Below, piece after piece: positions 58,267 through 64,000 of a DNA stretch of 64,000 nt. Within the stretch, counting starts at the first letter, position 1. The number at the start of each line of letters is the position of its first letter. Under the pieces are notes generated by a model, which was not told where the DNA came from, did no database searches, and saw only the letters and a program-made list of their open reading frames with translations. The position numbers and the translations under genes were made by a program. Source of the DNA: Mesorhizobium sp. B2-4-15. GTDB taxonomy: Bacteria; Pseudomonadota; Alphaproteobacteria; Rhizobiales; Rhizobiaceae. Where the stretch lies: assembly GCF_006658505.1 (NCBI RefSeq), contig NZ_VFUZ01000002.1, positions 186,001 to 250,000 on the forward strand, given 5' to 3'.

Positions 58267-59052
58267 ATGGTTAGCATTCCCGAACGGCAAACGTCGAAGG
58301 CCGCCGGCTGGTCGCGGCGCACGGGCGCATTTTCAGCGGTGCTTTTGCTGACCGACTTCGTCGGCCATCGCTTCGGTCTCGTCGAGACGCCCGTATTCCT
58401 GTGGGTGCTGGGCATTGTCGCGCTTCTGGCGGCGCTGGCGCTGCTGTTTGCCGGGCTGGCCTTTTCCAGGCTATGGAATTTCGGCGACCGTGGCGGCCGC
58501 GATCTGACCGTCGGCGCCTTGCTGGCCCTGCTGGTGCTTACCCCGTATGGCGTCGCTGCCTACTGGGCGACGATCTATCCGCCGCTGAGGGACATCTCGA
58601 CTGATTTCGACGATCCGCCCGCGCTCGATGTGAGTGACCGCACGAACGACATGAATGTGCTGTCTCCGTCCACGCCGGGCGAGCAGACGTTGCAGACCGA
58701 CAGCTATCCGCTGGTCAGCGCACGCAGCTATGACCTGCCGTTCGAGACCGTCGTCAATGCCGTCGAAACCGTGCTCGACCGGCGCGGCTGGGACCTTTCG
58801 GAACCCTATCCCGACCTCGCTGGGCAGAGAGAAGTGACCATTACCGCCGTCGCCTCGAGCTTCGCGCTCGGCCTCCCGGCCGATGTGGCGATCCGCGTGA
58901 CCGATAACGGCGATATGATCATCGTCGACATGCGGTCGGCTTCGCGTTACGGCCGCCATGACCTCGGCGACAATGCCGCGCGCATCACCGAGTTCCTGGC
59001 GGAACTGGACCAGGAAGTCGCCGGACAGGTCGGGGCGGCGCCAGCCGAATAG
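58267..59052 (+). CDS. DUF1499 family membrane protein
   Basis: The 261-residue protein has three helices in its first third (AFSAVLLLTDFVGHRFGL, FLWVLGIVALLAALALLFAGLAF, LTVGALLALLVLTPYGVAAYWA) and a C-terminal DUF1499 domain (DISTDFDDPPALDVS; ITAVASSFALGLPADVAIRVTDNGDMIIVDMRSASRYGRHDLGDNAARITEFLAEL). Function unknown. ATG 58267 is used; a GTG at 58246 would add seven residues. Confidence 0.85.
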   Translation: MVSIPERQTSKAAGWSRRTGAFSAVLLLTDFVGHRFGLVETPVFLWVLGIVALLAALALLFAGLAFSRLWNFGDRGGRDLTVGALLALLVLTPYGVAAYWATIYPPLRDISTDFDDPPALDVSDRTNDMNVLSPSTPGEQTLQTDSYPLVSARSYDLPFETVVNAVETVLDRRGWDLSEPYPDLAGQREVTITAVASSFALGLPADVAIRVTDNGDMIIVDMRSASRYGRHDLGDNAARITEFLAELDQEVAGQVGAAPAE

Positions 59053-59107
59053 TCGTATCCTCGCGATCCCGCGCCCGCGAGAAGGCGGGCGTCCGGGTCA
59101 GGCGCGC

Positions 59108-60016
59108 TTATCGAGCTGGCGTGAAAATGCCGTCGATGGCGGGGCCGGCGTCTGTCGAGACCATGCCGCGCGCCACCAGATCCTCGAGATGGGCAAGCAC
59201 GGACAGCCCGGCCGCACCGTGCAGCCGGGGATCGGTGTCCCGGTAGATCGCCTTGACCATGTCGGGAACGGTCCGGTTGCCGGCCCTGACCCGCTCCAGT
59301 ATGGCCCGCTCGCGCATCTTGCGATGCGTCTTCAGTCCGCGCGTAAAACTGCGCGGCGCGGTCACCGGCCCGCCATGGCCGGGCAGCAGCAGGTGGTCAT
59401 CGCGCCCGATCAGCTTGTCCAGCGATGCCATGTAATCGGCCATTGCCCCGTCTGGGGGGGCTACGATGGATGTCGCCCAGCCCATGACATGATCGGCCGA
59501 AAACAGGATGCCGGTTCCTTCCAGCGCGAACGCCGCGTGATTGGCGGTGTGGCCGGGGGTAAGAACCGTCCGGATCGCCCAGCCATCGCCGGCGACGACC
59601 GCATCGTCCGGCAGCGCGACGTCGGGAAGGAAGGCAATGTCGGCACTGGCATCGAGCGCATTGGTCTCGCCGATATGCAACGGCCTTGCCGGCCGGTGCG
59701 GTCCCTCAGCGAGCACCGTGGCGCCGGTGCGCTCTTTCAGCCGGGCCGCCAGCGGAGAATGGTCGCGATGCGTGTGGCTGACGAAGATATGGCTGACCGG
59801 CCTGCCGGCGATCACGTCGAGCAGGGTCCGAAGATGCGCATCGTCATCGGGACCGGGATCGATCACCGCCAGCGTCTCATGCCCCACGATATAGCTGTTG
59901 GTGCCATAAAAGGTGAAGGGGCTGGGGTTACGGGCCGTGACGCGCTGCACGTCAGGCGCCACGTTCACGCCCCGGCCGTAATTGGGATCGAAGCTGGTAT
60001 CGAATTTGAGGGCCAT
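59108..60016 (-). CDS. MBL-fold metallo-hydrolase
   Basis: The 302-residue protein has the metallo-beta-lactamase motif HTHRDHSPLAARL (HxHxDH), TPGHTANHAAFAL, SADHVMGW and LLPGHGGPV, and a C-terminal winged-helix-like tail (GAAGLSVLAHLEDLVARGMV) seen in LACTB2-like hydrolases. The substrate is not known. ATG 60016 (MALKFDTSFDPNYG) is used; the longer open frame upstream overlaps the bioY promoter. A run of seven G at 59454-59460 is a place to check for sequencing error. Confidence 0.9.
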   Translation of the reverse strand: MALKFDTSFDPNYGRGVNVAPDVQRVTARNPSPFTFYGTNSYIVGHETLAVIDPGPDDDAHLRTLLDVIAGRPVSHIFVSHTHRDHSPLAARLKERTGATVLAEGPHRPARPLHIGETNALDASADIAFLPDVALPDDAVVAGDGWAIRTVLTPGHTANHAAFALEGTGILFSADHVMGWATSIVAPPDGAMADYMASLDKLIGRDDHLLLPGHGGPVTAPRSFTRGLKTHRKMRERAILERVRAGNRTVPDMVKAIYRDTDPRLHGAAGLSVLAHLEDLVARGMVSTDAGPAIDGIFTPAR

Positions 60017-60132
60017 GTCGCCACATTGTTCCTGGAATGGCAAAAGCGATTGCCGCATAGCACGCAAGCCAATATAGGAAAACGCAAGAGCGCGATTGTC
60101 GGATCGCGGCAAATCGGATTGGGGAAGTGACC

Positions 60133-60723
60133 ATGGCAACTGCAACGACGATGCGCCCGCTTGTTTCTCTGGCTTTGCCGCAGGAAGGCGCGGCGCGGCT
60201 GGCAACGCAGTTTTTCCTGGCGATTGCCGGAACGCTGCTGCTGACCTTGTCGGCCAGGACCAAGGTCATGCTGGGGCCTGTCGATATCTCGATGCAGACA
60301 CTCGCCGTCTTCCTGATCGCCGCCGCCTTCGGCATGCGTCTCGGCGTCGCCACTCTCCTGCTCTACATGGCGGAAGGCGCGATGGGCTTCCCGGTCTTCC
60401 AGAGCACGCCGGAGAAAGGCATCGGCATAGCCTACATGCTCGGCTCGACCGGCGGCTACCTTGCTGGCTTCGTGGTCATGGCGGCGATTGTCGGCTGGGC
60501 CGCCGATCGCGGCTGGGACCGTCATCCGATCAAGCTTTTCAACGCGATGCTGGTTGCCGAGGTGGTGATGATGGCGATGGGCTTTGCCTGGCTGGCGCTG
60601 CTCATCGGTCCGGAAAAATCCTGGCAGTTCGGCGTCGTGCCGTTCATCGTCGGCGACCTGATCAAGGTTGCCCTTGCGGCAAGCCTGGTGCCGGCCGTCT
60701 GGTCGCTGCTCAAGCGCTCCTGA
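60133..60723 (+). CDS. bioY: Biotin transporter BioY
   Basis: The 196-residue protein is the substrate-binding membrane component of a biotin ECF transporter. It has about six helices, with LLTLSARTKVMLGPVDISMQTLAVFLIAAAFGMRLG and YMAEGAMGFPVFQSTPEKGIGIAYMLGSTGGYLAGF as the typical family signatures. BioM and BioN are not adjacent, so it may use a shared energy module or act alone. ATG 60133 follows GGGGAAGTGACC. No BioR operator of the TTAT-N-ATAA form was seen upstream. Confidence 0.93.
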   Translation: MATATTMRPLVSLALPQEGAARLATQFFLAIAGTLLLTLSARTKVMLGPVDISMQTLAVFLIAAAFGMRLGVATLLLYMAEGAMGFPVFQSTPEKGIGIAYMLGSTGGYLAGFVVMAAIVGWAADRGWDRHPIKLFNAMLVAEVVMMAMGFAWLALLIGPEKSWQFGVVPFIVGDLIKVALAASLVPAVWSLLKRS

Positions 60724-61307
60724 GGTTACGAAGAGTCTTGGTGTGGCATAGACGTCAGGGGTCAAGTCCCAAGGACGGGCGGTTCGGAAGAAGGTTCTGG
60801 TCACAGGGTTGCGGGCTTCATAGGCTATCACGTCGCCAGACAGCTCCTGGAGCGCGGCGACGAGGTTGTCGGCATCGACAGCATCAGCGATTGCCATCAT
60901 TCTCCACCGCAATCTTTTGCTGCAGAGCATTGCGGGCGGCTGCCTTGCCGGCCATGCCGGACACAGGGAAGTCACATGAGTTCTTGCCTCATATTGAATT
61001 CTGGGACGTATCTTTTCCGCTTGTTCTCGTTGATTATCCCATGCGAACCGGGGGCGCCTGCGATGACGTTCGCCCATTTGGATGGTACTATTCAGAGAGA
61101 CTCTGCTGATCGGCCTTTGCCAGAGGAGCGCGTCAATCGGGATCGGTATTCCCTCCAGAGGCGGGCCTTGCCGGCACTAGAACGGCGGAAAGCACCTTTA
61201 ATGTCAGCAACCGACGCTGTGTTCTTGTTTGCCCCTGCCGCATTGACAAGCTATTGCATGAAACCTAAGCACAGGCGGTCAAGGCCGGGCATCTCGAGGA
61301 GAGCTTT
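60724..61307. other. Lower-GC, decayed junction between bioY and rmlA
   Basis: These 584 bases hold a frameshifted epimerase relic (60788-60905) and otherwise nothing recognised. A stretch from 60976 to 61311 is open but lacks family resemblance and looks like chance. Base composition is lower in GC from about 60960 on (TCTTGCCTCATATTGAATTC). The rmlA ribosome site GAGGAGAG is at 61296-61303. Confidence 0.65.
60788..60905 (+). pseudogene. Frameshifted remnant of an NAD-dependent sugar epimerase N-terminus
   Basis: One frame reads KKVLVTG (60788-60808), and after a one-base shift the next reads [27 protein letters not shown] (60808-60890). Together this is the N-terminal Rossmann motif of a UDP-glucuronate/UDP-glucose 4-epimerase type protein (VLVTGxAGFIGxxxxxxLLxxGxxVVGID). 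No start codon, no continuation, so a relic. Confidence 0.75.
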
Positions 61308-62189
61308 TTGAAAGGAATTATCCTTGCTGGAGGCAGTGGAACACGTCTTTATCCACTAACATTAGCCGTCTCTAAGCAAATCCTTCCAATTTACGACAAG
61401 CCGATGATCTATTACCCGCTGAGCGTATTGATGCTCGCGGGAATCCGAGAGATTCTGATTATCTCGACACCGCGCGATCTGCCGGCCTTTCGTGATCTAC
61501 TGGGTGACGGATCGGAGTTCGGCCTTGTGTTGTCTTATGCCGAGCAGCCGCACCCCAATGGCCTTGCGGAAGCCTTCATTATTGGCCGGGAGTTCATCGG
61601 CAAGGACAGCGTGTCGATGATCCTGGGCGACAACATCTATTTCGGCGACGGCCTGTCGCAGCTCTGCCGCACCGCGGCATCGCGCGATGCAGGCGCCTCG
61701 GTGTTCGCCTACCATGTCGAGGATCCTGAACGCTATGGCGTCGTATCCTTCGACAAGGCGACTGGAACCGCGCTGACGATTGAGGAAAAGCCGCAAAACC
61801 CGAAATCCAACTGGGCCGTCACAGGCCTGTATTTCTACGACAATGAGGTGGTCGAGATCGCCCCGACCATCCGTCCCTCGGCACGCGGCGAACTGGAGAT
61901 CACGGCGGTCAACAACGTCTATCTCGAGCGCGGCCGACTGCATGTGCACCGATTGGGCCGTGGCTATGCCTGGCTCGATACCGGCACTCATGACAGCCTG
62001 CACGAGGCCTCTTCCTTCGTGCGCACGATCGAACACCGCCAGGGCATCAAGGTGGCCTGTCCGGAGGAAATCGCCTTTGAACAGGGCTGGCTGACGGCGG
62101 ACAAGGTGCTGGAGCGGGCAACCCGGCTCGGAAAGAACGAGTACGCTGCCTATCTGCGCCGGCGTGTGGTCGATCTTTCGGAGGGGTAG
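61308..62189 (+). CDS. rmlA: Glucose-1-phosphate thymidylyltransferase
   Basis: RmlA makes dTDP-glucose from glucose 1-phosphate and dTTP, the first step to dTDP-L-rhamnose. The 293-residue protein has [13 protein letters not shown] (nucleotide loop), [30 protein letters not shown] (metal Asp) and [20 protein letters not shown]. The start is TTG 61308 with GAGGAGAG upstream. The first 30 or so codons are less GC-biased (CTT, CCA, CTA, ACA, TTA) than the remainder. The stop is immediately followed by the rmlC start. Confidence 0.96.
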   Translation: MKGIILAGGSGTRLYPLTLAVSKQILPIYDKPMIYYPLSVLMLAGIREILIISTPRDLPAFRDLLGDGSEFGLVLSYAEQPHPNGLAEAFIIGREFIGKDSVSMILGDNIYFGDGLSQLCRTAASRDAGASVFAYHVEDPERYGVVSFDKATGTALTIEEKPQNPKSNWAVTGLYFYDNEVVEIAPTIRPSARGELEITAVNNVYLERGRLHVHRLGRGYAWLDTGTHDSLHEASSFVRTIEHRQGIKVACPEEIAFEQGWLTADKVLERATRLGKNEYAAYLRRRVVDLSEG

Positions 62190-62744
62190 ATGCTGGAGGT
62201 GAGGCCCCTTGGCATAGATGGCCTGCTGGAAATCGTTCCGAAGCGACATGGCGATGCACGCGGCTTCTTCATGGAAACCTACAATGCCGAACGCTTTTCG
62301 CGGGCCGGCATTGACCTGCTTTTCGTGCAGGATAATCACTCCTATTCCGCTGCCGCTGGGGTCTTGCGCGGGCTTCACTACCAGCTCGCGCCGCGCGCCC
62401 AGGACAAGCTGCTGCGCGTCATCCGTGGCAGCATCCTCGACATCGCGGTCGATATCCGCCGGGGTTCGAAGACCTTTGGAGGATGGGTCGCTCTGGAAGT
62501 GTCGGCCGAAAGAGGCAACCAGATCCTGGTGCCCAAGGGCTTCGCGCACGGCTTTGTGACGCTCCTACCCGACACCGAGGTTCTGTATAAGGTGACCGAC
62601 ACCTATTCGCCCGAGCATGACCGGTCGATCCGTTTCGACGATCCCGCAATCGGCATCGAATGGCCTTCGCTGCCTGGCGGTTTCCAGCTTTCGGACAAGG
62701 ACCTCAAGGCGCCGCCGCTGGCCGCGGCGGAGGTGTTCGATTGA
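62190..62744 (+). CDS. rmlC: dTDP-4-dehydrorhamnose 3,5-epimerase
   Basis: RmlC epimerises dTDP-4-keto-6-deoxyglucose at C3 and C5. The 184-residue cupin protein has the active-site motif [40 protein letters not shown] (catalytic His), [12 protein letters not shown], and [24 protein letters not shown]. It starts right after the rmlA stop, so the two are translationally coupled. Length is normal. Confidence 0.96.
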   Translation: MLEVRPLGIDGLLEIVPKRHGDARGFFMETYNAERFSRAGIDLLFVQDNHSYSAAAGVLRGLHYQLAPRAQDKLLRVIRGSILDIAVDIRRGSKTFGGWVALEVSAERGNQILVPKGFAHGFVTLLPDTEVLYKVTDTYSPEHDRSIRFDDPAIGIEWPSLPGGFQLSDKDLKAPPLAAAEVFD

Positions 62745-62814
62745 TGAGCGTTGGCAAAGAGAATGCAGCCAGAAAGAGTGTGGCCAAGAGAGGGTGCTGC
62801 ATGGGGATAGTGGT

Positions 62815-63885
62815 ATGAACTTTCTGGTGACAGGCGGCGCCGGTTTCATCGGCTCGGCGGTATGCCGGCATCTGTGCGCCAATCCGGCCTACCGGGTGAC
62901 CAATCTCGACAAGCTGACCTACGCCGGCAACCTGGCCTCGCTGCGGCCGATCGAGAATGCCCATAATTACAGCTTCGCCCAGGCCGATATCTGCGACGAG
63001 AGGGCGGTGCTCGACATAATGCGCCGCGATGACACCGACATCGTCATGAACCTGGCGGCCGAGAGCCATGTCGACCGCTCTATCGACGGGCCTGGCGCCT
63101 TCATCGAGACCAATATCGTCGGCACCTACAAGATTCTCAATGCCGCGCTCGAATACTGGCGCGGCCTATCCGACGACAGGAAAAGCCGCTTCCGCTTCCA
63201 TCATGTCTCGACCGACGAGGTGTTCGGCGACCTGCCCTTCGATGGCGGGATGTTCGTCGAGGAGACGCCTTACGCGCCGTCCTCGCCCTATTCCGCCTCC
63301 AAGGCGGCCTCTGACCATCTGGTGCGGGCCTGGCACGAGACCTATGGCCTGCCGGTCGTGCTTTCCAACTGTTCGAACAATTACGGTCCCTATCATTTCC
63401 CCGAAAAACTGATCCCGCTCGTCATCCTCAACGCGCTCGACGAGAAGCCGCTGCCGGTCTATGGCGCCGGCGCCAATGTGCGTGACTGGCTGTTCGTCGA
63501 GGACCACGCGCGAGCTTTGGAACTGATCGCCACCAAGGGCATGCCGGGCGAGAGCTACAATGTCGGCGGTAATTCGGAGCGCACGAACCTTTCCGTCGTC
63601 GAGACGATCTGCGATCTGCTCGACATCAGGCGTCCCAGGGCCGGCGGCCGGCGCTATCGCGAGCTGATCTCCTTCGTCACAGACCGTCCCGGCCACGACC
63701 GCCGCTACGCCATTGATGCCTCCAAGATCGGCCGCGAGCTCGGCTGGGCGCCCAGGGAAAATTTCGACAGCGGCCTGGCTCGAACCGTGGACTGGTTCCT
63801 TGACAACAAATGGTGGTGGGGACCGATCCGCGAGCAGCGCTATGCCGGCGAAAGATTGGGCGAAGCCCGCAAGGTGGGCGCGTGA
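62815..63885 (+). CDS. rmlB: dTDP-glucose 4,6-dehydratase
   Basis: RmlB converts dTDP-glucose to dTDP-4-keto-6-deoxyglucose with NAD. The 356-residue protein has [34 protein letters not shown], the catalytic Tyr/Lys in [20 protein letters not shown] and [14 protein letters not shown] 62815 is chosen by the family start; the open frame reaches upstream into rmlC, which is not coding in this frame. The stop overlaps the rmlD start (GTGA). Confidence 0.96.
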   Translation: MNFLVTGGAGFIGSAVCRHLCANPAYRVTNLDKLTYAGNLASLRPIENAHNYSFAQADICDERAVLDIMRRDDTDIVMNLAAESHVDRSIDGPGAFIETNIVGTYKILNAALEYWRGLSDDRKSRFRFHHVSTDEVFGDLPFDGGMFVEETPYAPSSPYSASKAASDHLVRAWHETYGLPVVLSNCSNNYGPYHFPEKLIPLVILNALDEKPLPVYGAGANVRDWLFVEDHARALELIATKGMPGESYNVGGNSERTNLSVVETICDLLDIRRPRAGGRRYRELISFVTDRPGHDRRYAIDASKIGRELGWAPRENFDSGLARTVDWFLDNKWWWGPIREQRYAGERLGEARKVGA

Positions 63886-64000
63886 GACTCGTTGTCACCG
63901 GACGCGACGGCCAGGTCGCGGCAAGCCTTCTGGAGGCCGGCCAGGGAAATGCCGGCTTGGAGGTCGTCGCCATCGGCCGTCCCGAACTCGACCTGACAAG
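63882..64000 (+). CDS. rmlD: dTDP-4-dehydrorhamnose reductase, truncated by window end
   Basis: The first 39 codons read [20 protein letters not shown]...[12 protein letters not shown] from a GTG start at 63882 that overlaps the rmlB stop. The N-terminal VTGxxGQ motif followed by RPELDLT is typical of RmlD (dTDP-4-keto-L-rhamnose reductase), the last enzyme of the pathway. The rest lies outside the window. Confidence 0.9.
   Translation, partial: MRLVVTGRDGQVAASLLEAGQGNAGLEVVAIGRPELDLT

Noticed and set aside
56525..58267. 580-codon open frame antisense to the acyl-CoA ligase
   Set aside because: It covers the ligase exactly and has no domain features.
60017..60132. BioR operator before bioY
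   Set aside because: No palindrome of the TTAT-N-ATAA type is present; only loosely AT-rich words.
60976..61311. 112-codon open frame before rmlA
   Set aside because: No ribosome site, no family resemblance, lies in a decayed lower-GC region and overlaps the rmlA start.

Overview
This 64 kb window is GC-rich, densely packed chromosomal DNA from an alphaproteobacterium of the order Hyphomicrobiales, most likely Mesorhizobium or a close relative in the Phyllobacteriaceae. The evidence is the gene content and order: dnaJ-like, fabI, aroC, ribBX; xseB, dxs, tlyA; the aa3 oxidase cluster with ctaB, a coxF-type gene, ctaG, ctaE and SURF1; thrB next to rnhA; thrC next to an M16 protease; ccrM; and mutY, DUF721, dsbA, smc. 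Rhizobial-style intergenic repeats support this. The assignment is inference from pattern recognition; no database search was run.

Layout. Positions 1-8.1 kb: a truncated lipoprotein, a CbpA-like co-chaperone, fabI, a phosphatase, a Tat-exported carbonic anhydrase, aroC, ribBX and a multi-pass membrane protein. Positions 8-17.8 kb: bluB under a cobalamin riboswitch, an HDAC-like deacetylase, xseB, pirin, dxs, tlyA and an Fe-S RNA methyltransferase, then small exported proteins. Positions 17.9-27 kb: tldD, an IalB protein and the cytochrome aa3 oxidase operon. Positions 27-32.9 kb: ispH, thrB, rnhA and several small enzymes. Positions 33-42.7 kb: a membrane GGDEF-EAL protein, an acetyltransferase, an M16 protease, thrC, a lipoprotein, two HAD hydrolases and ccrM. 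Positions 42.7-49.7 kb: mutY, DUF721, a DsbA lipoprotein, smc and tRNA-Gln(UUG). Positions 49.8-60.7 kb: VOC protein, ppdK, a GT9 glycosyltransferase, polysaccharide deacetylase, acyl-CoA ligase, MBL hydrolase and bioY. Positions 60.7-64 kb: a decayed, lower-GC junction followed by the dTDP-rhamnose operon rmlA-C-B-D, with rmlD cut by the window edge.

The genes form mostly housekeeping groups: isoprenoid synthesis (dxs, ispH), threonine synthesis (thrB, thrC), vitamins (ribBX, bluB, bioY), respiration (cox), chromosome maintenance (smc, ccrM, mutY, xseB, rnhA) and surface polysaccharide (GT9, deacetylase, rml). There is no integrated phage, intact insertion sequence, CRISPR array, toxin-antitoxin pair or obvious defence locus.

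I did not find a clear undescribed multi-gene system. The best second-look items are small: an 85-codon-scale readthrough tail on bluB that overlaps its neighbour, a glutamine/proline-rich tandem-repeat ORF, a relic of an L,D-transpeptidase abutting DUF983, a frameshifted epimerase relic beside an rmlA with a mosaic 5' end, a GGDEF domain with an altered signature motif but an intact EAL domain, a perfect hairpin between ctaD and ctaB, and several repeat elements, one of which supplies the stop codon of aroC.
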